Below, in pieces: positions 1 through 6,495 of a DNA stretch of 64,000 nucleotides. A program made the translations under genes and the position numbers. The stretch is from a virus. Positions within the stretch are counted from its first letter, which is position 1, and the number at the start of each line of letters is the position of its first letter. Location: the IMG/VR virus record IMGVR_UViG_3300046170_000322, positions 1 through 64,000 of that record; one strand, given 5' to 3'. The notes under the pieces are model-generated. The model ran no database searches. It had not been told where the DNA came from and saw nothing but the letters and a program-made list of their open reading frames with translations.

Positions 1-237
1 CGTTGAAAATAAGTAAAGGTAGCACGCTTGCCAATATAAGAATCTACATTCTTGAGCATTGTTTTAAGATCCTTGTACGAGTAGCCTTTGCCCGGAGGAC
101 AACCGAACACTACGCCGTCGTCATCTTGCATAATGAACTTGCCAAGCGTGCCAGTCCGTTTACCTTTACCAGTAACATAATCGATGATAGTAGCTTCGGT
201 GTCGCTGAAGTCTTTGAACTTCATTAGATCGTAAGAT
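1..237. repeat. Left copy of terminal direct repeat
   Basis: These bases recur at 63762-64000 in the same orientation. The two copies differ by one substitution (G here, A in the right copy, in the TAC[G/A]CCG context) and two single-base insertions of C in the right copy. The ligase frame is intact through this copy and broken in the other, so this one is probably the correct version. It marks circular closure of the assembly or a real terminal redundancy; the sequence alone cannot separate these. Confidence 0.9.
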
Positions 238-779
238 CTACCGTGCTTGTATATACCATCGCCATTTCTTATGATTGAACCTTCGTAGCCGAGTGATAAA
301 AACTCTTCGTGCTGAACTCTAGCGTAGTTGTAGCTATCGACTAGTAGTGCAGGGACGTGCTTGATTTGTGCATCGTAGAAACCTGCATTTGCAAGCAGTT
401 GCATGCGTGCTTGATAGCTATCATATACAACACCATCGAAGTAATCGTATACGTGAAACTGTACAAGATTTTTAGCTTCTAACCTGTCTTCGTCTGTAGG
501 CTTTTGCTTACGCACTAGTGATATAATCTTTTCGAAATCATCTTTTAGTTCATGATTATAAAGCTCGCCATCGAGTATTACATCTGGTTGCTCAGCAAAG
601 AAAGGCTTGAGCGCTTTTTCAATGTGATCAATATTCATAAATCTCTTGTTGTTGCGCGAGAACGCGCCGTACTTTGTAAACACACAGCGCACGCCATCTA
701 GCTTTGCTTGTATATACACTGGTCTTGTAAAGTCGACTCTTGATCGGTCGAACTTATGGGCTAACATTGGTTGTATCAT
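1..779 (-). CDS. ATP-dependent DNA ligase, N-terminal 259 residues (continues at 63762 across the junction)
   Basis: This enzyme seals nicks during phage replication and recombination. Read on the minus strand from ATG 777-779, residues 26-31 are KLDGVR, the nucleotidyl-transfer motif with Lys26 as the AMP acceptor. FHVYDYF, EGSIIRN and LMKFKDF follow as motifs III, IV and V. The frame runs off base 1 and resumes at 63762 to a stop at 63704-63706, giving about 278 residues. T7 ligase has 359, so this is a compact form with almost no N-terminal extension. ATG lies five bases past a GATAATAA promoter element (784-818). The family call is firm; the exact length depends on joining the ends. Confidence 0.93.
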   Translation of the reverse strand, partial: MIQPMLAHKFDRSRVDFTRPVYIQAKLDGVRCVFTKYGAFSRNNKRFMNIDHIEKALKPFFAEQPDVILDGELYNHELKDDFEKIISLVRKQKPTDEDRLEAKNLVQFHVYDYFDGVVYDSYQARMQLLANAGFYDAQIKHVPALLVDSYNYARVQHEEFLSLGYEGSIIRNGDGIYKHGRSYDLMKFKDFSDTEATIIDYVTGKGKRTGTLGKFIMQDDDGVVFGCPPGKGYSYKDLKTMLKNVDSYIGKRATFTYFQ

Positions 780-783
780 ATTA

Positions 784-818
784 TTATTATCTTTCTTGTT
801 TCGTATTTGTTTTGTATT
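784..818 (-). promoter_or_regulatory. Bipartite leftward promoter element, copy 1 (ligase)
   Basis: Minus strand: a TACAAAACAAATACGA block, exactly nine bases, then GATAATAA. The GATAAT hexamer ends six bases before the ligase ATG, so transcription could start at the ATG itself. The block lies inside the last codons of the upstream gene and encodes its YKTNTKQ tail. Confidence 0.75.
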
Positions 819-1239
819 TTTTTAACACTGCATCTGGCTTACCTACAAATATAACAGTTCTAGTAGAAACTTTATATATAGACATATAAGTGTCGTGATC
901 TGCTTTAGGGTATAAAGTATATATATACTCAGCCCAACCGATCTCGTTGTCTATTGCTTGTAGATACATTTGACCTGCTCGATCTTTGAACTTAGCTATG
1001 AACTGGGCTGCAAAGCAACCTGCTCCATTAGCTATCTCATTAAGATTTTTATTATTACCTAAGCCATTAATGATCTTTATATCTTTCAACCACTCTGCAT
1101 ACTCAACAGCCATATACTCTGGATAACCATCGTACTGTTGGTATATGTTTACTAGCGCTAACTCGGCTCTAGTATGACCTTCACTGTAAGACAAACCTTC
1201 TTGTCTTGGTATTATTCTTGTTAAACTTCTTGTACCCAT
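787..1239 (-). CDS. Conserved phage protein starting MGTRSLTR
   Basis: 150 residues. The MGTRSLTRI start and the YQQYDGYPEYMAVEYAEWL stretch are recognisable from a family common in marine phages, of unknown function. No catalytic motif is visible. Its last codons (YKTNTKQER) are also the promoter for ligase. It overlaps the upstream deaminase as TAATG, implying translational coupling. The protein at 3481-3933 begins with a similar TRSxTR and ends with the same YKTNT. Confidence 0.8.
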   Translation of the reverse strand: MGTRSLTRIIPRQEGLSYSEGHTRAELALVNIYQQYDGYPEYMAVEYAEWLKDIKIINGLGNNKNLNEIANGAGCFAAQFIAKFKDRAGQMYLQAIDNEIGWAEYIYTLYPKADHDTYMSIYKVSTRTVIFVGKPDAVLKKYKTNTKQER

Positions 1240-1649
1240 TATATTTTAATTATTTTTATTCCTGATTCTTTCATAAGATCTAGCCCTTCGGTTGATCCTT
1301 CATAAACTTCTTTGTATACTACCTTGACTATGCCTGCTTGTATTATTAGCTTACTGCAATCTCTACAAGGAGACAACGTGCAGTACAATGTAGATCCGCT
1401 TGAGCTATTAGTAGACTTAGCTACTTTAACTATAGCGTTAGACTCTGCGTGTAGTACAGACCATTTTGTCTTGTTATCTTCTTCACAAGTATTACAGAAG
1501 CCAGAAGGCGTACCGTTATAACCAAAGGATAATATATTATTATCTTTAACTATAATGGCACCAACCTTCTTTCTACTGCATTTACTTAGCTGGCTAACTT
1601 CACCAGCTATGTTCATATACACTATGTCAAGTTCTTTGATATTAGGCAT
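1239..1649 (-). CDS. Deoxycytidylate (dCMP) deaminase
   Basis: This enzyme deaminates dCMP to dUMP in the pyrimidine deoxynucleotide pool. The zinc-dependent deaminase signature is present: His67-Ala-Glu69 and, after SPC, Cys95 and Cys98 (PCRDC). At 136 residues it is a usual size for ComEB/T4 Cd-type enzymes. CSRKKVGAIIV and GYNGTPSGFCNTC match the family's N-terminal part. It overlaps its neighbours on both sides. The phage also carries a dCMP hydroxymethylase-like enzyme (56237-56878), so dCMP appears to be a branch point. Confidence 0.93.
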   Translation of the reverse strand: MPNIKELDIVYMNIAGEVSQLSKCSRKKVGAIIVKDNNILSFGYNGTPSGFCNTCEEDNKTKWSVLHAESNAIVKVAKSTNSSSGSTLYCTLSPCRDCSKLIIQAGIVKVVYKEVYEGSTEGLDLMKESGIKIIKI

Positions 1650-2106
1650 CTACTACTACGTCGTTTTGAAGTATCCAACCTTGATCTAGTAGTTCATCTT
1701 GCATTTCTTCTACTTTGTCTTCGAAGTAATGCTCATATGTTTCATTGATAGAATCTATAAATACATAGCTTTCAGTTTCTAACTCTGAGAAAAATATATT
1801 AGCACCGTCTTTAATACAGTTAGGTAGCTCTTCTAGCCAACTGTTTTCGTAGTAGTATACATTTTCACATATACTAACATCGTTAGGCTTGCCATATGTA
1901 GCCACGTATACTTCGTAGCTGTCGGCTGTTGATTCCATATAGAACCATCTGTTACAGCGGTCGTCCCAGTCGCCTGTTATGCTAGCGTCCCAGTGATCTA
2001 ATACTTTAGCTAATTGTTCTTCATGATCTGTGTCGTATGGTTGCTTGATACCTTTTTCTTCAAGCTTTTCCCATAGTATTTCTTCTGTTATAATTTTGTT
2101 TGACAT
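1642..2106 (-). CDS. Hypothetical acidic protein
   Basis: 154 residues, strongly acidic, rich in Trp and Tyr, with no recognised motif. It overlaps the deaminase gene by eight bases and is the first gene behind promoter copy 2. The GATAAT hexamer ends six bases before its ATG. Function unknown. Confidence 0.75.
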   Translation of the reverse strand: MSNKIITEEILWEKLEEKGIKQPYDTDHEEQLAKVLDHWDASITGDWDDRCNRWFYMESTADSYEVYVATYGKPNDVSICENVYYYENSWLEELPNCIKDGANIFFSELETESYVFIDSINETYEHYFEDKVEEMQDELLDQGWILQNDVVVDA

Positions 2107-2110
2107 ATTA

Positions 2111-2145
2111 TTATTATCTTACTTGTTTCGTATTTTATTTGTAAA
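2111..2145 (-). promoter_or_regulatory. Bipartite leftward promoter element, copy 2
   Basis: Minus strand: TTTACAAATAAAATACGA, nine bases, GATAATAA, then AATATG with the ATG at 2104-2106. It has the same spacing as the other copies and fills the gap between two genes. Confidence 0.72.
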
Positions 2146-2385
2146 TTAATCTAGTAGCACCATATATGCTTCAGGATTAGCTTTTCTAAACCAATCACAG
2201 CCTTTTTGAACTATGCTCCAGTTTTTAGTCATGTTTGCACCCATAATTAGATCGTACATAGCAGCTTCATCTGCGCTGCAGTCGTAACTCTCGCCTGAGA
2301 ACGGGTTAGTGATCGTTTCACCTTCAGAGTATTTGATACCATCAAACCACTTTGGTAGTTCTACTTTTTCTTTTGTTTTGCTCAT
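2146..2385 (-). CDS. Conserved small phage protein (WFRKANP type)
   Basis: 79 residues. The core FSGESYDCSADEAAMYDLIMGA followed by a WFRKANPEAYMVLLD end resembles a small protein common in cyanophages and other marine phages, of unknown role. It overlaps the upstream gene by four bases (ATGA). Confidence 0.78.
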   Translation of the reverse strand: MSKTKEKVELPKWFDGIKYSEGETITNPFSGESYDCSADEAAMYDLIMGANMTKNWSIVQKGCDWFRKANPEAYMVLLD

Positions 2386-2645
2386 AATGTTTCTATTGTT
2401 AAATCGTTATCTTCTAAGAATAAATTACCACCCCACCTGATATCATACACGTCAGTTTCATACATATCTATGCTACCGAATAGGTATATAGAATAAATAG
2501 TTGACATTTTAAGGTCTTGGTATAATACTACTTCATCTAGCTCTTTGTAGATAAGGTCGATAGAGAAATCATACTCTGTTTTGTTTTTGTCTAATACTGC
2601 TTTGATTTCCGGCTTTAGCCTGTGTAATAATGTAATTCTTTTCAT
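2382..2645 (-). CDS. Hypothetical protein
   Basis: 87 residues, mixed helix/strand composition, no motif recognised. It is the first gene behind promoter copy 3, with a 22-base A/T-rich gap between the element and the ATG, unlike the leaderless-like copies. Confidence 0.65.
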   Translation of the reverse strand: MKRITLLHRLKPEIKAVLDKNKTEYDFSIDLIYKELDEVVLYQDLKMSTIYSIYLFGSIDMYETDVYDIRWGGNLFLEDNDLTIETL

Positions 2646-2667
2646 ATATTTTTATTTAATTTTATAC

Positions 2668-2702
2668 TTAATATCCTACTGTCATCGTATTTGTTTTGTA
2701 AA
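2668..2702 (-). promoter_or_regulatory. Bipartite leftward promoter element, copy 3
   Basis: Minus strand: TTTACAAAACAAATACGA, nine bases, GATATTAA. The GATATT differs by one base from the usual GATAAT. It sits directly downstream of the tRNA-like element at 2706-2823. Confidence 0.7.
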
Positions 2703-2705
2703 TTG

Positions 2706-2823
2706 TAGGCGCGGCAGGAATCGAACCTGCCTACTATAGCTTTATTACTTATCCGCGTAGCTTCATTGCCTGCTGGTCGGGTGTCATCACTGTAACAGAT
2801 AAGTTTAAAATCCACTTGCGCCT
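2706..2823 (-). other. tRNA-like element (T-arm plus distant acceptor complement)
   Basis: On the minus strand the 3' end has a good T-arm (GCAGG, TTCGATT, CCTGC) followed by CGCGCCT and A. A matching 5' AGGCGC lies 118 bases upstream. AAGT/ACTT could form a D-like stem. The element is about 45 bases too long for a tRNA, no normal anticodon arm is convincing, and it overlaps the 3' part of an interrupted small gene. It could be a degenerate tRNA or chance. Confidence 0.3.
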
Positions 2824-2941
2824 ATGTACCCAGTCATTTGCTACCTTTGTTTTTGAAACAATTCCAGAGGAAGGAACGCTTGCCTTGATTTGCTTCAAAG
2901 TGATCTGGTTACAATCTTTTTTTCAAGCTATGTGAGTCCAT
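2749..2941 (-). pseudogene. Small protein of about 63 residues, frame broken by one extra base
   Basis: From ATG 2939-2941 the frame reads MDSHSLKK, breaks in a run of seven A, and resumes to a TAA at 2749-2751, ending in MTPDQQAMKLRG. Removing one A gives a continuous 63-residue basic protein. No family recognised. More C-ending codons than its neighbours. The break is probably a sequencing insertion, as in nearby genes. Confidence 0.45.
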
Positions 2942-3009
2942 GTGAAACACTGTGCTACTTGCTACTGAGATCACCACCGCGGTTTGTTATTTATTCGCTG
3001 GGTGTGTCT

Positions 3010-3168
3010 TTAGCTTATTAAGCTTTGTAGTTTTTCTACAGATAGCTTAATTAGCTCTTGTCTTTTTTCGTGTTGTAGATCATCCATCTGCCAATCCACC
3101 GTGTCTAGTAGCAGCTCGTGCATGTGTATAGCAACGCCGCTAGCAATATCTTCAATTTTCTTCTGCAT
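3010..3168 (-). CDS. Small helical protein, 52 residues
   Basis: Reads MQKKIEDIASGVAIHMHELL and ends in LQSLIS. Mostly amphipathic helix by composition. It starts inside the 3' end of the preceding gene, typical of tightly packed phage operons. Function unknown. Confidence 0.6.
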   Translation of the reverse strand: MQKKIEDIASGVAIHMHELLLDTVDWQMDDLQHEKRQELIKLSVEKLQSLIS

Positions 3169-3292
3169 CTCTTTCTTCTCTGATTAATAATTCTTCAATT
3201 TCGCACCATAGCATATCATCTATTTGATCTTTGCTGTAGTGTTCTTTTAATTTTGTGTAGGCTAATTCCCACGGTGACATAATTCTACTCAT
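3152..3292 (-). CDS. Small acidic protein, 46 residues
   Basis: Reads MSRIMSPWELAYTKLKEHYS with an acidic tail REERDAEEN. It overlaps both neighbours by 8-17 bases. Function unknown. Confidence 0.6.
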   Translation of the reverse strand: MSRIMSPWELAYTKLKEHYSKDQIDDMLWCEIEELLIREERDAEEN

Positions 3293-3473
3293 AATCGTAC
3301 TGTACTATTGGTTTTTCTGTTATCATATACTCTATAGACATCAATCTATGTCCTGCTTCTTCTATGAAGTCTGTTATTCTACCCATAGATGTGTCATAGT
3401 TATATCTGTAGCAACATCCATCGTCGAAGTCAAGTACAAATATGTAAGTCTTTTTATTAAATATATTTTTCAT
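3285..3473 (-). CDS. Small hypothetical protein, 62 residues
   Basis: Starts MKNIFNKKTYIFVLDFDDGC. Tyr- and Asp-rich, with no motif. First gene behind promoter copy 4; six bases separate the GATAAT hexamer from the ATG. Confidence 0.65.
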   Translation of the reverse strand: MKNIFNKKTYIFVLDFDDGCCYRYNYDTSMGRITDFIEEAGHRLMSIEYMITEKPIVQYDYE

Positions 3474-3477
3474 GTTA

Positions 3478-3512
3478 TTATTATCGATTGCTATTCGTAT
3501 TTGTTTTGTAAT
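3478..3512 (-). promoter_or_regulatory. Bipartite leftward promoter element, copy 4
   Basis: Minus strand: ATTACAAAACAAATACGA, nine bases, GATAATAATAAC and ATG. The block forms the last codons (RNYKTNTNSNR) of the upstream gene at 3481-3933. Confidence 0.74.
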
Positions 3513-3933
3513 TTCTAAGGTAGAACTCTAACATATACTTCATACGTGCGAGTGGACTTAGTATTAGCTCACGCTCCCAGCACATAGATCTTCTAGTACT
3601 AAGATCACCATTGCTGTTCATTACAGTCCACCTAGTTTCTTTCAGGTATTTCTTGTTTAGTTGATACCATCTACTCGTAGGAGATACTTTTCTTACATAA
3701 CCTGATTTGTAGCAAGCAATGCGTTGACCTGTTGGCATAAGAAATGATCTTGTACCATTGTTACGCTGCCGAGTTGTAGTTATTTCTTGTATACCATATA
3801 CTATTTCCATTGACTTTGCGAAAGCATCTTCTACCTTGTGGCGATCTTCGAATTTTACGTTATTGTAGTTATACATAAGTGTTACCGTTGATTGTGTACC
3901 ATTGAGAGTACGAGTTATACTTCTTGTCTGCAT
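3481..3933 (-). CDS. Hypothetical protein, MQTRSITR start
   Basis: 150 residues, basic, no recognised domain. The MQTRSITR start resembles the MGTRSLTR start of the 787-1239 protein; the rest is not clearly alike. The C-terminal YKTNT is encoded by promoter copy 4. Its start lies inside the end of the upstream small gene. Confidence 0.68.
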   Translation of the reverse strand: MQTRSITRTLNGTQSTVTLMYNYNNVKFEDRHKVEDAFAKSMEIVYGIQEITTTRQRNNGTRSFLMPTGQRIACYKSGYVRKVSPTSRWYQLNKKYLKETRWTVMNSNGDLSTRRSMCWERELILSPLARMKYMLEFYLRNYKTNTNSNR

Positions 3934-4048
3934 AAAAGTAAGTTGTGTTTACTTTGTTTAACACTCGTGGTTTTTGATCGGTGTAAGTAATTTGTATTTT
4001 ACTTGGTACTCCGAAGTCGTTTAATTCTAATGTTTTAATTTTGTTCAT
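3869..4048 (-). CDS. Small hypothetical protein, 59 residues
   Basis: Starts MNKIKTLELNDFGVPSKIQI. An upstream ATG at 4078 is in frame but lies inside the preceding gene, so the 4048 start is preferred. The overlap with the 3481-3933 gene is 65 bases, longer than usual, so one of the two starts may be wrong. Confidence 0.5.
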   Translation of the reverse strand: MNKIKTLELNDFGVPSKIQITYTDQKPRVLNKVNTTYFYADKKYNSYSQWYTINGNTYV

Positions 4049-4065
4049 ATAGTGTATTTTATTTA

Positions 4066-4285
4066 TTATCTTAAGCATGTTCCATAGCCTTTGCGCCTTG
4101 CAGCTTTATTAATACTATCCGCTTGTGACTTTGGCATGAACTGAAAGTTATTACCTGTTTTGTGATTAGTGATCGGTACTGCGCCATAAGGTTCAGTTGT
4201 ACTACACTTGACACAAGTTTTGTATGATAGTTTTATTCTTACTGGGTGATATTGGCCCGCCGCATTTGCAAATTTGTATATTCAT
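4066..4285 (-). pseudogene. Zinc-ribbon protein, about 72 residues, broken by one extra base
   Basis: The N-terminus reads MNIQICKCGG; after the GGCGGGCC stretch the frame shifts and continues through YKTCVKCSTTEPYGAV to KGYGTCLR and TAA. Dropping one G restores a single protein with a CxC...CVKC metal-binding pattern. It begins right behind promoter copy 5. Likely a sequencing insertion in a G run; a real frameshift cannot be excluded. Confidence 0.6.
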
Positions 4286-4289
4286 GTTA

Positions 4290-4324
4290 TTATTATCTTA
4301 TAGTGTTCGTATTTGTATTGTAAA
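4290..4324 (-). promoter_or_regulatory. Bipartite leftward promoter element, copy 5
   Basis: Minus strand: TTTACAATACAAATACGA, nine bases, GATAATAATAAC, ATG. Six bases lie between the hexamer and the ATG of the zinc-ribbon gene. Confidence 0.72.
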
Positions 4325-4326
4325 TT

Positions 4327-4513
4327 CTAATACATTTCTCTTATCCACGATGGCATTTCACTTGATGATGCGATCTCTACACGATCATCATAGAATTTTA
4401 AATACTCTTCTTCTTTTACTACGATCGATTGACCTGTTTCTTTGACATGCACTACATCAAATATTGATGCGTGGAAAAAATTCTGGTGCTACTCTTTTAC
4501 TTTTGCTCTTCAT
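4327..4513 (-). pseudogene. Small protein of about 61 residues, broken by one extra base
   Basis: MKSKSKRVAPE then a run of six T; with five T the frame continues as FFHASIFDVVHV to WIREMY and TAG. The span is a multiple of three plus one. No family recognised. Confidence 0.5.
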
Positions 4514-4631
4514 ATTTAAATTTTATTTTTTCTATTTCGTTGTTAACTCTTCTTACAATACTTGTTTCTCCAGCGTCATTTGCTTGTTCTCTTAGGGTTT
4601 CAAGTGCCCATATTAGTAGTGATTTATCCAT
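4497..4631 (-). CDS. Small helical protein, 44 residues
   Basis: Reads MDKSLLIWALETLREQANDA and ends KFKYEEQK. Likely all helix. Intact frame; overlaps both neighbouring interrupted genes. Function unknown. Confidence 0.58.
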   Translation of the reverse strand: MDKSLLIWALETLREQANDAGETSIVRRVNNEIEKIKFKYEEQK

Positions 4632-4888
4632 ATATTCTATCTTCTTCAGCTATTGAAAACTTAATTGACTCACCTGACACTGCTCTATGACCTGCATATA
4701 CTGTATGCTTCTGTCAACTCTTCTACTTTATCTATCAATTCATGTTTACTATAACCTGATCCACTTGGTATATTCATATAGAAACTTGTTTGACCTTGCT
4801 CAGCACATTGCTTTGCCATGTAGATAGTTGCATCTACTTTTGTTTTAAAATTCTTATCCATTGCTTTTTTACTTACTACTATTTTCAT
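4624..4888 (-). pseudogene. Hypothetical protein of about 87 residues, broken by one extra base
   Basis: MKIVVSKKAMDKNFKTKVDA runs through KVEELT, then the frame shifts near ACAGAAGCAT and continues as VYAGHRAVSGESIKFSIA to DRIYG and TAA. Length is a multiple of three plus one. No family recognised. Confidence 0.5.
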
Positions 4889-5048
4889 TTTCTTTTTCTT
4901 CTATTATATACATGTTAGTTAATTCTAGTATTGATGGTATTGCGATCACCGCAAAGATATAACCCATCGCTGGTTCTTCGACTAAGAAGCAACCTACTGA
5001 CTCGATCGATCCTACTATTGCTAGTACTTTTAATATTGATTTCTTCAT
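4869..5048 (-). CDS. Small membrane protein, 59 residues
   Basis: Starts MKKSILKVLAIVGSIESVGC and has a second hydrophobic stretch, GYIFAVIAIPSILEL, so two membrane segments are likely, with a charged C-terminal tail. Function unknown. Confidence 0.6.
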   Translation of the reverse strand: MKKSILKVLAIVGSIESVGCFLVEEPAMGYIFAVIAIPSILELTNMYIIEEKENENSSK

Positions 5049-5050
5049 GG

Positions 5051-5167
5051 TTATCTTGTTATTATAGTGTACATTGCGAATACGATCGCTGTTATTATTG
5101 ATAGTGTGACAAATCGCTGCGTGTATAGCATTGCTTTACTTATTTTCGTATGTGAATGTTTCTTCAT
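5051..5167 (-). CDS. Small membrane protein, 38 residues
   Basis: A basic N-terminus (MKKHSHTKISK) precedes one hydrophobic segment, FVTLSIITAIVFAMYTII. Single-pass membrane peptide of unknown role, next to another membrane protein gene. Confidence 0.5.
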   Translation of the reverse strand: MKKHSHTKISKAMLYTQRFVTLSIITAIVFAMYTIITR

Positions 5168-5169
5168 AA

Positions 5170-5323
5170 TTATCCTTTACCTACTGTTTTGATTGATGTT
5201 ATATTACCTTTTTCGTTATGGTACGCTTTGATTATATCAAGTGCTACCAGTTTCTTCGTTACGCTTATACATTAGTTTGTATGGATAAGCTACTTTGTTC
5301 CAGTGTGGTATTCTTCTATTCAT
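5170..5323 (-). pseudogene. Small protein of about 50 residues, broken by one extra base
   Basis: MNRRIPHWNKVAYPYKLMYK runs to NEE, then the frame shifts in GAAGAAACTGG and continues as LVALDIIKAYHNEKGNITS to TVGKG and TAA. Multiple of three plus one. Behind promoter copy 6. Confidence 0.5.
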
Positions 5324-5332
5324 ATTGTATTA

Positions 5333-5367
5333 TTATTATCTTACTTTATTCGTATTTGTTTTGTATT
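5333..5367 (-). promoter_or_regulatory. Bipartite leftward promoter element, copy 6
   Basis: Minus strand: AATACAAAACAAATACGA, nine bases, GATAATAA. It overlaps the last codons (NTKQIRIK) of the 5341-5484 gene; the ATG follows 11 bases after the hexamer. Confidence 0.7.
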
Positions 5368-5484
5368 TCTAGCTTTGTTTATTAACTCTTGTACTTGCTC
5401 GCGAGTTAGTTCACCCGCCATTTGCTTCAGTATTACTTGAGTGAAATCGATCGTTTCTTCACCGTTATTTAATATTACTTGCAT
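5341..5484 (-). CDS. Small acidic protein, 47 residues, with strong Shine-Dalgarno
   Basis: Reads MQVILNNGEETIDFTQVILK and ends NTKQIRIK, the tail being promoter copy 6. It is preceded by AAGGAGGCGATCAC and ATG, an unusually strong ribosome-binding site for this genome, which supports this start. Confidence 0.65.
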   Translation of the reverse strand: MQVILNNGEETIDFTQVILKQMAGELTREQVQELINKARNTKQIRIK

Positions 5485-5706
5485 GTGATCGCCTCCTTTA
5501 ACTTTACATTGTTAATATGAGTGATACCTACTCGTGACCAAGTGAACATTTTGGTAGCTTCATCTAGTATCTGCCATGCTTCATCTGAAGAGAATGCGAG
5601 TACAGTATAGTCATCGAAGTCAATGTCACCGTAACTCGGTACGAAGCGCAGTACCTTGAAAGTAATACCTGTTTTTTCCTGTAGTGTTTTTTAAATTTCT
5701 ATTCAT
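5475..5706 (-). pseudogene. Hypothetical protein of about 76 residues, broken by one extra base
   Basis: MNRNLK then a run of six A; with five A the frame continues TLQEKTGITFKVLRF, SYGDIDFDDYTVLAFSS, to KLKEAITCK and TAA. Multiple of three plus one. No family recognised. Confidence 0.52.
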
Positions 5707-5731
5707 AATATTTTTATATTTTAATTGTTAG

Positions 5732-5852
5732 TAGTTATGGTGAGAATCGAACTCACATTTAAGTGCCAACATAACTGGTTTCTGTTCAACTTTATTTATA
5801 GTGTAGAGAACACATTTCAACGCACACTTTAGTTTACTCACACTATATAACT
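5732..5852 (-). other. Second tRNA-like element
   Basis: Minus strand: the 3' end has GTGAG, TTCGATT, CTCAC, then CATAACT and A; AGTTATA lies 121 bases upstream and pairs at six of seven positions. As in the first element there is an A-C mismatch next to the T-arm, a TAGT/ACTA D-like stem, and about 45 extra bases in place of a normal anticodon domain. No anticodon can be assigned with confidence. Confidence 0.33.
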
Positions 5853-6080
5853 TCTGCGTTACGTAGTGGAGTTGGAACAGATGTGCTAGAAGTATAGCTT
5901 TTGTACTTTTCCCAGCAGTTCATTGCTTCGAGTTTATCTTTCATTACTTCGAACGCTTTGTCGTGATTGTAAGTCGAATGTTTTACCATTTTTGAACTCG
6001 ACTTTGATTACAGTGTTTTTACCGATTAGTGATTTTCTGATTACGAATCTTTTGCTAGTGATTGAATTTTGATTTTGCAT
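5843..6080 (-). pseudogene. Hypothetical protein of about 78 residues, broken by one extra base
   Basis: MQNQNSITSKRFVIRKSLIG runs to KNGK, breaks in GGTAAAACATT, and with one A removed continues HSTYNHDKAFEVMKDKLEA to LRNAEVI and TAG. Multiple of three plus one. The stop overlaps the 5' end of the tRNA-like element. Confidence 0.52.
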
Positions 6081-6128
6081 AAGTTATTTTATTTTATTAG
6101 TTATTATTAAGTTATTTATTTTGTATTA

Positions 6129-6163
6129 GTATTATCTAGTTTGTATCGTATTTTGTTTGTAAA
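6129..6163 (-). promoter_or_regulatory. Bipartite leftward promoter element, copy 7
   Basis: Minus strand: TTTACAAACAAAATACGA, nine bases, GATAATAC. About 50 bases of A/T-rich leader separate it from the ATG at 6080. Confidence 0.7.
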
Positions 6164-6237
6164 AGTATGTACTTTGTTTTGTTATTGTTTTGTTGTAGTA
6201 TGTATTACTCTCACTCTCAATCTATTTATTTACATTT

Positions 6238-6272
6238 ATATTATCGAAAGTGTATCGTATTTACTTTGTAAT
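6238..6272 (-). promoter_or_regulatory. Bipartite leftward promoter element, copy 8
   Basis: Minus strand: ATTACAAAGTAAATACGA, nine bases, GATAATAT. Followed by ATG-TAA, a start directly followed by a stop, so it drives no obvious protein; 6164-6232 holds nothing else I can recognise. Confidence 0.68.
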
Positions 6273-6285
6273 ATCTTTTTGACTA

Positions 6286-6423
6286 CTAACAGCCTCGAGA
6301 GAATATTACTTCTGTGCCATCTGCGTATCGTCGTAGTCGATCGAAGCTTTGAGTGTTATCATTCCAGCGTAGTATTGTTTCAAATTCTTTATTCATATTG
6401 TTATTAGTTAAGTTGTTATTCAT
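6286..6423 (-). CDS. Small protein, 45 residues, MNNN start
   Basis: Reads MNNNLTNNNMNKEFETILRW and ends VIFSRGC. Behind promoter copy 9, four bases after the hexamer. Its first codons match those of the mini-ORF behind copy 10, indicating a tandem duplication of promoter and start. Confidence 0.55.
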   Translation of the reverse strand: MNNNLTNNNMNKEFETILRWNDNTQSFDRLRRYADGTEVIFSRGC

Positions 6424-6425
6424 AT

Positions 6426-6460
6426 GTATTATCTTTAATGGTTCGTATTTACTTTGTATA
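6426..6460 (-). promoter_or_regulatory. Bipartite leftward promoter element, copy 9
   Basis: Minus strand: TATACAAAGTAAATACGA, nine bases, GATAATACAT, ATG. Confidence 0.7.
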
Positions 6461-6471
6461 TTCTATTGTTG

Positions 6472-6495
6472 TTATTGTTTGTAGTTGTTATTCAT
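6472..6495 (-). other. Seven-residue mini-ORF (possible leader peptide)
   Basis: MNNNYKQ and stop, four bases after promoter copy 10. It may be a leader or simply the remnant of a duplicated promoter-start unit; see 6286-6423. Confidence 0.3.

Noticed and set aside
3-227. Plus-strand ORF of 74 codons at the left end
   Set aside because: It is antisense to the ligase gene, whose motifs on the minus strand are unmistakable.
2706-2823. tmRNA
   Set aside because: The element is only 118 bases, has no Ala-type acceptor or tag ORF ending in AA, and lacks pseudoknots.
4224-4656. Plus-strand ORFs at 4224-4445 and 4471-4656
   Set aside because: Both are hydrophobic low-complexity shadows of interrupted minus-strand genes with better protein character and promoters.
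6238-6272. ATG-TAA behind promoter copy 8 as a functional start-stop element
   Set aside because: It could be regulatory, but it is also expected by chance in such A/T-rich sequence; recorded only under the duplication finding.
6141-6407. Plus-strand ORF of 88 codons
   Set aside because: It runs antisense across two promoter copies and a small leftward gene; its Cys/Phe/Tyr-rich composition is that of random A/T-rich DNA.
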